Assembly: GCA_921293015.1 (NCBI GenBank)
Contig: OV121092.1
Location: 29,767,764-29,831,763 of the forward strand
Direction of reading: 5' to 3'
Length of the DNA stretch: 64,000 bases
From: Phorcus lineatus
Lineage: Eukaryota > Mollusca > Gastropoda > Trochida > Trochidae
The notes under the pieces were generated by a model that saw only the letters and a program-made list of their open reading frames with translations, searched no databases and was not told the DNA's origin. The stretch's first letter is position 1. Each line of letters starts with the position of its first letter. Positions 11,029 through 22,760 of the stretch are shown here, piece after piece. The translations under genes were made by a program, and so were the position numbers.

Positions 11029-13241
11029 AAAAATATTTTCCAATGATATTCTGTTGAAGACATAAGAAAATTTCAATTTCTTATTTAGACCCCTAGTACC
11101 ATTTGGGGAATGCCAACAATGTTTCTGGCATACTAAATTATTGACCCTTATATATGTAGTGTACAAATGATCCTTTCGCAAAATTCAGTTTCGACTATAA
11201 ATTTCTTTGTTAAGAAAAGGTGATTGCTTGTAATTTTCGGAAAATAATCATTTTCACAAACTAATTTGATAACTTAAGTTATATTAATTTCATCAAGGTT
11301 AATGTTATCTATACCACTTGTCAAAGTGATGTTTATTTCATATCATCAAAATCGAAATTATCATAAAATAAATCTAGATTTATCATATTATGTTGATAAA
11401 AAAAAATTCTATCCGACAAATTCATCAACATAGACAAGTCGCTTTTAAACAAGATCTGTTTATAGTGATGAACAAGTCACAGAATATTTTTTTCGATATG
11501 TGATTGTCAATGATATCAAGAGCCAAAACAGACACGATAGGAACCAGCACAACACTATTTCTAATGCAAGAGCTTTTTGTGTGTTCGGATCGCATGACTG
11601 CCATCATCCACATGGTTTATCACTTAGAATTTGACATTGAAACTGGCATTTACAGATATTGAACTGACAAATTTAGTTGGGATGCACCCTATGGGAATGT
11701 CCTTACGTCAAACCTGGTGCTGCAAGCAGGTATGAAAAATTACAGCACAACACAACAATTACACAACAAACAGCAGATGACCATTATATCAAATGCATGA
11801 AAAAAAAACTAAAATTGTTCCGTCTAATCTCGATTTCCCTGAAAATGGTTACAAAATGGGTAAACAAAATGGTCGTCATAAATGAAAGCGATTACATATT
11901 GTTGGCATTCATGCAACCATACAAACATAATGATTGAAAATGTCTCTTGTGGATTTTTAGAATCCGTTAACTGCAGGTTTAGTCAAATGTCTATAGGTTC
12001 TGGATCATCTAGCGACTGAATCTAGTTACTTTGAGAAAACAGCTACGTGTACATGTATAACATACCAATGGCACGCTCATGCTTATCATTTGACACTCAT
12101 GGCATTTGATTTCACAGCAATAATTCTTGTCAGAACATGTTTTCCTGATTTAGATTAAATAGTTCGTAATAGAGAATACAACCAAGGACTTATGCTGTCA
12201 TGAAAACAATTTTGATCCAAAACTAGTTCGCATGTTCTACTTATCTGAGCATATTGATATGTGCTATATCGAATTTTACAAAATCATTTCCTTGAGTTTT
12301 TATCACAACTGTGCATGTGATTGAGAAGGACGGTAGCTAATTATCCAGTGGAATACTGTAGAAGATTTACTTTAAAGGTAGAAATAATGACAAAACATAA
12401 TTTTCTTTTGTATATATTTTGAACATGTTCACTGTTCTTTCAAGATTTGTCAGTCATTTTGTATTAAATTAAATAAAAGCACCGAGAAAAAGAAACATAC
12501 ATCTTCTAAACTACAGGGCAAAAGAAACTTTATTTTAGTTCGTGTCACAAATGGTCAACTATGTCGGGCTTGAACACTTACACTCTAAGAACTCAGATAG
12601 AATCGAAAATAGGCTCAAGATTTTATTACAGGACATAAAATATAACATCTAGCAATAAAGGCTGAGAGTTGAAAATAACCGTTTGACGATAGAAATTGAC
12701 AGTTTAAACTGGATGGGCGACAACCTGTTGCTCAACTGACAATCACATCCAAATCATCAGCATGAGGAAAGGTAGGATAGGTGAATTTGATAATGAAATT
12801 TCACGAATGCAAGTGACAAAATCGCTACAAATTAATTTGATGTATTAGAAAGGTGTCTCGTCTTCCGTAGTTGCTTTCACTCAGTATCTTTGCTCAATGG
12901 TTCTGTTCTTTCGAAGAAGAAACTAGACGCATATCATTCCCGTTGTTTTTTTCACTGAAATATAAACTTATGGTTATCATCTGTATGTTTGTATAAATTT
13001 GTGAAGAAAATTTGACTTATGGAGTGATTTTATTTAAACATATTTATTCAAGAGAAAGGATTGGGTACAAGAAATCCAACCTTGTGAAACGCTCTCCTAT
13101 GTACATTGCTTGCATTTAAAATGGACACGATATATATATTTATAAAAATATATAAATACATGGATATATAGAGATGAGATACATATATACAAAAGTGCAG
13201 ACAAAGAAAAGGGTAGTTGAAACTGAGAAGTACTCAAAGAG

Positions 13242-13463
13242 TTATCTGATTATTAAATCTTTCTGAGAATGATATATATTTATGAACTTCAAAAAAATCT
13301 GATTATTATCCTTATAAGATAGATCTGTACTGCCATTTAGTAAAAGATCCAAATTTACCATTAATCTATTATTGCATATACAAATAATATCAAACAATTT
13401 ATGTCTATTATTGGAATACAAAGTACATTCCATGAAATAATGATGAGAACATTCACAAGAGGA
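13242..13463 (-). pseudogene. LINE C-terminal remnant, copy 1
   Basis: The minus strand reads through SSCECSHHYFMECTLYSNNR and then LLLNGSTDLSYKDNNQIF to a stop at about 13,242. This resembles the C-terminal end of non-LTR retrotransposon ORF2 proteins: a Cys/His cluster in the form C-x-C...HYFxEC-LY, then a leucine-rich NGS-LS-DN-IF block before the stop. Upstream in the same strand, stops appear at once, so only the last ~75 codons survive. It is also present in copy 2 (32,978-33,206) and therefore predates the duplication. The assignment rests on motif memory only. Confidence 0.5.
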
Positions 13464-13651
13464 TTATCAAAAGGTGGAGTGATTAGGGTCGGGAATTAAT
13501 GATATCAAAAGAAAAAAACATTGCGAACCTTTAAGAAAGGTTTTAGGCAAACCAAAAGTGTTATCTAATAATCTTTATTCTCGTTGTCCACATCTTACAA
13601 TTTACACAAAAGTATAGACTTGTCATCATTGAATTTCAGTTGTTCCCGTTA

Positions 13652-14353
13652 GTTTAATATCTTATATGTTCTAGTACTGGTGTATGCATAGTGGAGAGAA
13701 GGGGTTTAATATCTTATATGTTCTAGTACTGGTGTATGCATAGTGGAGAGAATGGGTTTAATATCTTATATGTTCTAGTACTGGTGTATGCATAGTGGAG
13801 AGAATGGGTTTAATATCTTATATGTTCTAGTACTAGTGTATGCATAGTAGAGAGAAGGGGTTTAATATCTTATATGTTCTAGTACTAGTGTATGCATAGT
13901 GGAGAGAATGGGTTTAATATATTATATGTTCTACTACTAGTGTATGCATAGTGGATAGAATGGGTTTAATATCTTATATGTTCTAGTACTAGTGTATGCA
14001 TAGTGGAGAGAAGGGGTTTAATATCTTATATGTCCTAGTACTAGGGTATGCATAGTGGAGAGAATGGGTTTAATATCTTATATGTTCTAGTACTAGTGTA
14101 TGCATAGTGGAGAGAATGGGTTTAATATCTTATATGTTCTAGTACTAGTGTATGCATAGTGGAGAGAAGGGGTTTAATATCTTATATGTTCTAGTACTAG
14201 TGTATGCATAGTGGAGAGAATGGGTTTAATATCATATATGTTCTAGTACTAGTGTATGCATAGTGGAGAGAATGGGTTTAATATCTTATATGTTCTAGTA
14301 CTAGTGTATGCATAGTGGAGAGAAGGGGTTTAATATCTTATATGTTCTAGTAC
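13652..14353 (+). repeat. 52-bp tandem array, about 13.5 copies, with trimeric higher-order pattern
   Basis: The monomer runs GTTTAATATCTTATATGTTC, TAGTACTAGTGTATGCATAG, TGGAGAGAATGG (52 bp). Each monomer ends in either AAGGGG (G type) or AATGGG (T type). Reading units 1 to 13 gives G T T G T T G T T G T T G, a strict period of three monomers (156 bp). The first three monomers also share GTACTGGTG where the rest have GTACTAGTG or GTACTAGGG. The homologous place in copy 2 has only 2 plus 2.8 monomers, all G type. Confidence 0.9.
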
Positions 14354-15374
14354 AAGGGTGACTACTCGGGCCCAATATCGGTACATCCGACTGCTCCACC
14401 TTCGGGAACGCACCAGGACAGCAAAGTCAACAACAACGCAGATACCAGGCCTGCGTCAAATTTCCGACCAAACGGTACGCAACAGGCTGAGAGAGGCTGG
14501 ACTTTTTCCACGACGACCGGTTCGACGTCCCGTTTTAACGCAACGTCATCTGGCGGAACGTCTCCAGTGGTGTCAGCAGAGGATGAGATGGGCACGTGCA
14601 AGGTGGAGAACCGTATTCTTCACTGATGAGTCCCGTTTTCTGCTTAGACGAAGTGATGAACGAGCACGTGTATACCGACGTCGTGGAGAACGTTATGCTG
14701 CCAACTGTGTTCAGGAGGTTGTCCCATTTGGAGGTGGGAGTGTCATGGTGTGGGCCGGGCTTTGTCACGGGGATGACACCCCTTGTGCATGTTGTGGGTA
14801 ACCTCACAGGAGTACGATATAGGGACTTGACTAAAGCCTTACATTATTCCTCGCGTCAACGTCCGTGGTGGTCTCTTTCAGCAGGACAATGCTCGACCAC
14901 ATGTTGCACGTGTTTCCCAAGACTTTTTACAGCGTAACAATGTCCAGACATTCCCATGGCCAGCCATGTCACCAGATTTGTCACCAATTAAACATCTCTG
15001 GGACGAACTGGATCTACGCGTGCGCAATAGGAATCCACCACCCCAATCACTTCCAGGACTTCTTGCAGCACTTCAGCACGAATGGCAGAACATTCCACAG
15101 GCTGTGTTTGACGACTTGCATCCATGGGTCGTCGGTGCCAAGCAATAATCAATGCCAATGGTGGCCATACCCAATAGTGACATTTGTGCACCCCTGTGAT
15201 GTTGAAACACTTGTGCCTCTGCGCATTTCAAGATCATGCTTATTCTGAATAAAATTTACTGAACAGAGATCTTCAAACAGCGTTTTAGTTTTCATTTCAA
15301 TGTTTAACTTGCATCTGTGGTCTTTATATTGAACTTTGAAAGTCAGTGTCAAGTTTCTTTTTTTGAAGAGTTTA
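14354..15374 (+). mobile_element. Tc1/mariner-type element, 5'-truncated, inside the 52-bp array
   Basis: About 1.02 kb interrupts the array: monomer sequence stops at TTCTAGTAC (about 14,353) and resumes at TTATATGTTC (about 15,375). It contains a decayed transposase (separate entry) and about 220 bp of 3' sequence. The transposase's first helix-turn-helix and the upstream end are missing, and I see no matching terminal inverted repeats. The array flanks overlap by about 15 bp rather than abutting. Simple TA insertion is therefore not preserved at the ends. It is absent from copy 2. Confidence 0.8.
14358..15148 (+). pseudogene. Tc1-family transposase pseudogene (DDE lost)
   Basis: The reading starts inside the N-terminal DNA-binding region (RYIRLLHLRERTRTAKST, then ISDQTVRNRLREAGL), so roughly the first 60 residues of a normal Tc1 transposase are missing. 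FTDESRF holds the first catalytic Asp (about residue 90). The second Asp is in FQQDNARPH, and the third block is SPDLSPIKHLWDELD. The frame changes twice: near 14,775-14,790 and between about 14,835 and 14,870. At the spacing expected for DD34E the Glu is Lys (SPIK instead of SPIE). With truncation, two frameshifts and a lost catalytic residue it cannot be active. It is GC-richer than the surroundings. Confidence 0.9.
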
Positions 15375-15517
15375 TTATATGTTCTAGTACTAGGGCATGC
15401 ATAGTGGAGAGAATGGGTTTAATATCTTACATGTTCTAGTACTAGGGTATGCATAGTGGAGAGAATGGGTTTAATATCTTACATGTTCTAGTACTAGTGT
15501 ATGCATAGTGGAGAGGT
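15375..15517 (+). repeat. 52-bp array, right-hand part (about 2.8 copies)
   Basis: The same monomer resumes after the Tc1 insertion, with TACATG replacing TATATG in two units and GTACTAGGG in two. The terminal types are T, T and a diverged GAGAGGTGGGG unit. It ends at GAGTACGTAACTCGTTCAT, which matches the corresponding junction in copy 2 at 41,493. Confidence 0.85.
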
Positions 15518-18500
15518 GGGGTTTTATAGAGTACGTAACTCGTTCATAAGTGACGGGTTTGATCAGAACTAGTTTTTTTAACTGTTTGTAGAAGAAATTC
15601 TATAATAGTGATGCATATTTTCTTTAATCTTTGATACTTTTACTTTAATTGTAAAGCAATAAAAAAACCTAGACAAATTTATTTCAAAACTTTTCCGTCA
15701 AATTAGTCAATGTTTATATTTTTCATAAAATGTCTATTTTCACATCAACCTTTAAAAATGCAATTGAATATGGTATGTTTTTATTTAGAAGAAATATCAT
15801 TACATATATCAACACAAATACTCTTCATACTAAACTTATAGCAACAATGGATTAGGAAGATTAATTCATTGAGGTAATATCTTAAGATTCACTCTTTTCT
15901 TTGTTAATGTTCGGTTACTGAAACTAACAGTCGTATTACCTTCTTTATGATTAATAAATGTATCTTATATTAAGTAAATACGTTTGAAATTTAAAATCTG
16001 AATTTATTTCATTAAGCAATGACTAAACGGCCTAGGTGACGATGTATTTCTAAAATGTCTGTTCCAAAAACATTCAAATAACCGTTTGAAATACAGTGCT
16101 GCATTGTGCTCAGCATCAGAATTTAAAGGTGTTTAAAAATAGGCAACCCGATTAGGTCTATTGCACATTAACTGAAGGCAGACTTTACGCGCTCATAAGT
16201 CATATATAAATATTTTCTGTTTGTATCATTTCAAATATCATACAGTTAATGAGATGGAAAATGATGCAGCAAAAATCGTTATGATAATATTTACCCATTA
16301 GAAATCTGTTTGGAACAAATGCTTCGCTTCATGATTGATACTATGTTTTTCTGCATGACAAAATTCCAAATGCAAAAATGCAAAGTAACATCTATATGAT
16401 TGCATTAAGTTTTCATTGTCCGTTTCAATTTCACCAAATCAACTAAATAAGAGAACGCTTCTGTTCTGTTGAATTTGAATTTATTTTTCCTTTCTTATTT
16501 TTAGTTTATACCGTGTAAGATAAGAATACGAATACGGTGAATATTTACTTCTTTCAAAAAGGAAATTTAAATTATTTACTATTATTCTAAAACATTTGAA
16601 AATGTCAAAGACTGGTCATCCGATACATCTAAGATATGTTTATTTTTGTAAAAATTGTAAATTAATCAACACAAACTTCTGAGTCGACAATTCTAGATGA
16701 CCAATGGAGGAGGCAAAAGGATTCGGGTAACACAATGATCCTTCTTTAAACTCATCTACCCATGCCAGGCGCAGAGTCAACTAGTTCAGTCTAGAAATTG
16801 ATTATCAAACTTGATCCGTGTTTGATGTAAATTAATCCAAGAAAAAATTGTGTAATTAGAAAATTAACATTGTATATGTATGATTTGAATTCACTGCTAG
16901 CAGCAAATTTCATAATAGTGTATCCTTACCAACACTAATGAAAATTATTCTTTATAACTAAAAATAGCCTCTAATATTACACCAGAACTTCAGTCAACTG
17001 CATGGTACTCAAGTAAAACAGTCAAATGTCAAGCATGCATCTACGGAGTCATGTGTCCTCTTTGCTTAATTAAAGATGAAATAATACAAAACCATCAATG
17101 TGCCGGGAATTATTTTAATGTTGGGGAATGGATTAAACAGCATTGCTTTATATGTTCCTGGTTACATCAAAACATTTAATGCTTTTTCAATGAATGAATG
17201 ACTCCTTTGTTCACATTATTATAATTCTTGACTGTTACGTTTAATTAATTGAACGTAATAGTTCAACACTTTAAATGCAGTGCTTTCATTTGATAATTGT
17301 TGAAATCTTACAATGTGCTCTACTGTGAATCATGCTTTTCTATGAATATTATAAATAATATCAACGATAGTTATGAACAAAAAGTTTAGTTGATGCTAAA
17401 TTTGATATGTGTAGTTAAGGGACAATAGATATGATGACAATATAAAGAGTAGATTTTAAATCTGATAGTTAAAAAGATCCTTTGATAGCTAATGAACTAA
17501 TTATTGGAGCAGTTGTTGCTGTTCCATTTTGCTGTTTCATTGTTCCTCCAATTTATCTCTTTAATTTTCTATGACAAGATGATTTCATGATTTAAAAAAT
17601 AATAATTATCGAGCTTAGATATTTTGTGGCAAGAGAGATTTTCGATGGCACCTGTAGCTATTAGAAATATGTCTGACTGAACAACCTAAGTAATTGGAAT
17701 CGGAAATGGTCATCATAATCATCTGATGTTGATAGATTCAAGTTAATGCTGACAACTACAGATGAAAATGAACTCTGTGTTTCATTAGCGACAATGTCAC
17801 ATCCAGTTGTACAGAGCCCGGGATAGTGCACATTCCAGGCATATAACGATCTTATTTAAATTCAACTTTCAACACGAACACAACACAACCTGTCTAGGAT
17901 GGCAAGAATTTACTAAAAATTGTGTTTATCAAAATTTGATATCGTTTAATCTAATTTGATAAAGTATATCATAAACCCAATCGCAAATCACTCTTTACAT
18001 AAGACATAAAAGGTTACAATAAAATGTAATTTTATATATATTTTTTTAGTTGTTTAGCCATGAATTTTAAAATACGGACAATGGATCTATAAATATAGTA
18101 AAGTTCTAAGGAAAACAAAGTCAAGGATATAATAGTTCCTTTAGGACTTAAAATGATTGCAAAAAAGTAGTAAAACACGAAATACGCTTTGTAGGCAGTT
18201 ATAATGTTTTCATTTATGCTGAATCAAAGGTGACATAAATGAACAGATTAAAGAATATTTGTCCGGAGAGTAAATGAAAGAGTGATGTTTCATTGGTTGA
18301 TGGCTCCAATATCTTTCAAAGAAATGGAAATATCTGTTTGAAGTTCGAAATGATTCATTTTTTTCTAATTTTAATGCTTTTGGAAACTTAGGTGATGTTT
18401 CACTGATGTTTATGTTTTCACTTAATGTATTGTAGAAGAGAAGTTTAACATTCTAACGTGTACATTGGAGTTGGAGTGTACAATGTATTCACTTTTTGGT

Positions 18501-20193
18501 TTAAAGTTTAAACTGATAATATGTTTAAAGTGTACATTTTTTTTTATTGTTCAACATTTATTTAAAGCTGTTGCACTAATTACTCAATCACTTGATTAAG
18601 CCCTACTTATAAAGAATAAACAAGTCAACCGTACCATCTGTTTGAAAAGTACCACTTACAACAATGTCTATTTCATATGTCACCGGTGTCTATTTTGAGT
18701 TCATTATTGTACTAGAAAATAACAAGTTGCAACAAAATGCACATGTTGCATGATAGTAATTTACCGAAAATGTGACTTTCACCGTAACAGTAAAACCAAA
18801 CAACGTATGTTTTATGACATATTTTCCAACATCTAAGCCATAAAATAAATACGTCCTTTCTTCAGATATTTAATAGGTTGTCGAATCATCATCATAAATT
18901 ACGTATACATGAAAGAGGAATGACATCCATACGTATGTCTGTCAATCACGTATGTCTATCAGTGATTGACGTTATACTATTACATACATGTGCATCTAGT
19001 CTCAATGCCACATGGATCAACCAAGGATGCACACATAAACTAACCCAGCACTCTTAAGTATAAATTAACAGCATTCACGCTGTGTATTTTGATAGTCCTG
19101 GATGTTTCGAACAGAATCATAAAAACAACAATTATTTCTTTTAAATCACTGTAGCGAATGTTTCTAAACAAAAGTTGTCTAAATGGTTAGGGAAACATAT
19201 GGCTTATTAGAAAAAAAACTTTCTTTACAAATTTCTTCCTATAACCATTTTTTTCACTTTTTGTAAAAAAACCTTGTTGAATGAATGTTGCAAAAGAGGT
19301 TTCTTCATTTTAATGATCATTATAATAAGCGTGACAAGTTAGTATTATAAATGTGTGAGGATTGAGATAATATTTTTTTCTAAAACAACTTCAAAACACG
19401 AAGTCGTAACAACCTAGTACTGTTTTTAACAGCCCCGTAGCAATGAAAAGACTTTTCGTCCTTTCAGCAGAGTGCCCTCGTATTGTTCGGCACTGACTAT
19501 TGTATTGGAAATGTATATGAAGTGCACTCAGAACCCGAGACCGAGAACTTCTTAAACAGAAATGTGTTAATTGCCCGAAATAATTGGTTCGCATTTCTTT
19601 TTCCGTTGGTGTACGAATGACCTTATAGTATGTGCAATCACAATGTACTTTATAACATGTGAATTTAGACATCAGTGAATTATGTTCAAGTACATGGTGA
19701 CAAGATATAGAGGAACATATTTATATATGATAAACACTTTAAAATATTGTACAGCAAGGCAAAAAACTTTTTTTCTTTTGTGAAATTTTGAAAGAAGTTT
19801 TGACTACCCGTCATTTACTGGTATAACATAAAAATAGCAAATAACAATTTTCAAGCTGAAGGAATAGTGTCTTTCACTCAAGAAGTTTTATGCCTCCAGC
19901 TGACCAAGTACCTTCACGTAGTACAGAAGTTTGTGCGGCTGTGACCCCAAGAACTACTTTCTGTTTTATACATATAATTTATCATACCTCTTGTTTTATA
20001 ACAGCACCGATGCGTTCATGAAAAAATGCATTACCTACTTTACAAAACACAGTTGCAATGAAGTCAAATGGTTATATGAGACTTCAATAAATGTAAGTCC
20101 ATACCATCTGTCAATGTTTATTTATTTGGTTAATCGAGAGGGTGGATGACATTATAACGTTCAATGATAATATCGATTTACCTTTTCCTCGAG
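15518..20193. other. AT-rich non-coding part of copy 1
   Basis: No gene, RNA or new repeat recognised. The stretch aligns along its length to 41,485-45,997. A 93-codon minus-strand frame at 19,391-19,672 is disrupted by an indel and substitutions in copy 2 (near 45,510), so I do not treat it as coding. Confidence 0.6.
20181..20193 (+). repeat. Target-site duplication of the tRNA-headed SINE
   Basis: CCTTTTCCTCGAG here and CCTTTTCCTTGAG at 20,480-20,492 flank the SINE. The same pair, slightly mutated, flanks the copy-2 SINE (45,985-45,997 and 46,285-46,297). Confidence 0.8.
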
Positions 20194-20479
20194 GGGCGGG
20201 ATAGCTCAGTGGTTAGCGCGTTCGGCTTCGGATCAAGAGGTCCGTGGTTCCAATCCCGCTAGGGGTTCGGCAACTTTGTCTGCAGTAGAGAACTCTTCTA
20301 CACGCAGTCAGGTTTGGGTGCAATGCTACACTGAGTTTCCGATGCCCTAAGGTTTCACCGCAATACATAGCCACAATGGTGTTGCGGGCTTTCTCCATGC
20401 AATAATACTAGCATCCGCGATAGATATAGGTGAAATAATCTTGAAAGCGGCTTTAAACCCCAACTCACTCACTCACTCA
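20194..20479 (+). mobile_element. tRNA-derived SINE, copy 1
   Basis: A 286-bp retroposon. The 5' head is tRNA-like: box A TAGCTCAGTGG at about 20,202, box B GGTTCCAATCC at about 20,244, and a CTTCGGA anticodon loop that would read Arg (TCG). The anticodon stem is imperfect, so it is not a functional tRNA gene. The body contains ACGCAGTCAGGTTTGGGTGC. The tail is TTTAAACCCCAACTC plus (ACTC)n. A 13-bp target-site duplication flanks it. RNA polymerase III would be expected to transcribe such a head. It is present at the same site in copy 2, so it predates the duplication. Confidence 0.9.
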
Positions 20480-20493
20480 CCTTTTCCTTGAGT

Positions 20494-22510
20494 AAAGGGG
20501 GGCAACCTTAACAATAAAAAAGGCGAAGAATGTATATCGACACCATCAGATCAACAGCAAATATGCAAATGTGCTACGTGGCTTGAAATATTTACGCACA
20601 TTGGCAAGTAGATACACAGGTTAAGAAAACAAGAGGGCTTAACAACTGAAAAGACAATATTGTTTTGACATACATGTATTCCGTACGTTATGTTAGACAT
20701 ATGTTCTTTTTAACATGATTCAGTGGAAAATGAGTTCCAAATTACTCATCCCTGAATGTTTCAAACTCCCACCAAGAGACTGTGCTTGAGGTTTTCTATT
20801 GTTGTAATTCCACTGCACGGTATGGTCGTTTATCACTACATTGAGCCAAGGGCATAAAACTAGAAAAAATACCTTAATGACGTCTTGTTTAATACCAATT
20901 TTATCAAGCGAGTGAGGTATTTAAGGATAAAAGCAATTTAGATAGCGAAACGTTTCACGAGATTCTTGAAAACTCTTATTTAACGGGGCTGGGTTTTGTA
21001 TTACTCAATGTATTATATCATAAAACATTGCAGGAAAATCGCTTCTATGACCATTGCTAACATTGTGACATGAACTTTTAAGTATTGACGGTACTTTAAT
21101 CAGTAAGCATGCAAATGTATTACACAATGTGTAAATAAATAGATTTATCAAACAGCAGTATCTTCATAAAGCGGGTGAATTTATTAGCATTAATTATTTC
21201 ATAACAACCAAAACAGACTTTGATAAATCATTGGCATACTGTAGATCAATGTTTCGAAGTTAACAGGAACAGTATTCCAGATCTCTTCTGTAAATTCTAT
21301 GATATATAATTTTGTATAAGACTACTAAGAGCAATCAATATGTTATATACAGATCTCAAGGGAAAGAATAGATAATTGTTGATATAGCAAAGGTCTGTTA
21401 GAGCGTCTCCATATGTCTTCTTTCAAACAATAACCTGTATATATACACAAAGGATGCGTACTTTACTGACCTCGCGTACTTGCCATATCTGATTTAATAC
21501 AGAAGCTGTTCATTTCTTTTTACAGTGTGAACAGGGATACGGATCCTGCTAGTGAGACAGGGACATATATATATATGTCTACGTGTATTGTAGTTAGTTA
21601 GTGCTAATTAGCTTTTAAGAGTTGTAAATAATCATTTTTGTTCCACCTTTATTTCAGCATTTCAAAGGCGCCGAAATAATCATGTAAATAAATCTTTTGA
21701 TATATCAACTTATTTCAGTTTACCACGGAAGCTGAAATGTTCTTATAATTATTCATATGTTAGTTGATTTCAGCTTAACATTAAAGTTGAAACGTCAAGG
21801 ATTGTGAAGATAATAAATTACATAAGTTTTAGTCATATTACTATAGTGTTCAATTCACCCAACCATGACAACACCCGTCATGATTGCACGCTTTTTCTAT
21901 GCATGAGCACTGCGCACTCTCACACGTCGCACAGTCACCAGACAAGACGGACGTATTTCAAAGATTTCAAAGATAATTTATCATATCAGAAATTGTAGTC
22001 GCATCGGCTGCTATGGCAGCCAGGTCAGTTCACGGGCCTCTGTGCCACACATAGGGTTTTTTGATTGTGTACCTCAACCCTGCATTCATATCGTGTTGTC
22101 TTTGTGACCCTGCTACACTAGCTTCGAGTTTGATTCTGTAATGTGAATTCAATCGTGATAGACTTGCATTTGTTTGGTAAGTTTTATGTGAATCCAATGC
22201 ATGAACTAAAATGAACAAGAAACAAAACATTCAGATCAAATATTGTAGACAGGATAGCCAGGCACTGTCTGCAGTGACTTACGCAGAACAATTTGTCTGT
22301 TCTTGAATATTATTATGTTACTTTTGACATAATCCTTTGACGTAGATGAGATGAAATGAACAGGATATGTTGCAGGACATGACAGATGTTCTATTGACTT
22401 TGTGATGTAATTTCATATGAGATGATCGCTTCAACGACAAGGTATCAGACATTGTTTCTTTGATGTCAAACAGTAAACGTTTTACCTCTGAATAGTGGCA
22501 GCAAGTTGTT
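20494..22510. other. Non-coding end of copy 1
   Basis: This aligns to 46,300-48,123. A 217-bp block at 21,567-21,783 is private to copy 1; it holds several TTTCAGC/GCTGAAA words in alternating orientation (a decayed inverted-repeat look). In copy 2 the junction reads GGGACATGAAAGCTGAAAC. Confidence 0.55.
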
Positions 22511-22559
22511 TTAATTTACTGATAGATATACTACAATTTTTCTCATTCACTTGACTTCA

Positions 22560-22760
22560 AACAACCCTAGGGCTATACTGGCCACTAGCCAGTGCTTATA
22601 TGCTCCTGGTACTCAGGCAGGACAGGTAGAATGATAGAAGCCAGACAATATGCCTTATAGAGTGCCTTTCTGTCAGTCCTAATCTATTCACTCTGTATGA
22701 GTGATTTTCACCCATGTTGAATGACTGAAATATTGTTGAAAACACAAAAACTCACACACC
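22560..22760 (+). mobile_element. Diverged relative of the 7580-7969 SINE
   Basis: It shares TGCTCCTGGTA, a GGACAGGT block followed by AAGCCAGAC, GAATGACTGAAATATTGTT and a weak ACTCACACACC tail with the element at 7,620-7,969. It is shorter and much more decayed, with no visible target-site duplication. Confidence 0.55.

Larger units (their letters stand above)
7333..22510 (+). repeat. Large direct segmental duplication, copy 1
   Basis: This segment aligns in direct orientation to 25,745-48,123. Shared start: AGCTATTTTAGTTAATGC. Shared end: near TTTACCTCTGAATAGTGGCAG. Long stretches are near-identical with scattered substitutions; the last ~500 bp is more diverged. Private to copy 1: the SINE at 7580-7969, 10,076-10,213, the expanded array and Tc1 element at 13,700-15,374, 20,007-20,158 and 21,567-21,783. 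Both outer flanks differ from those of copy 2, which favours a true duplication over uncollapsed alleles, though an assembly artefact is not excluded. Confidence 0.85.

Noticed and set aside
13652..14353. Regular repeats as a possible CRISPR array
   Set aside because: Monomers are contiguous with no unique spacers, the sequence context is animal DNA, and no cas-like genes exist.
14362..15352. Minus-strand frames across the Tc1 element
   Set aside because: They are complementary shadows of the transposase pseudogene, with no motif of their own.
19391..19672. 93-codon minus-strand gene
   Set aside because: The counterpart in copy 2 is shifted by an indel near 45,510, so there is no sign of constraint.
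20194..20265. tRNA-Arg gene
   Set aside because: Boxes A and B are present, but the anticodon stem is mismatched and the sequence continues into a SINE body with a retroposon tail and target-site duplications. The same holds at 45,998.
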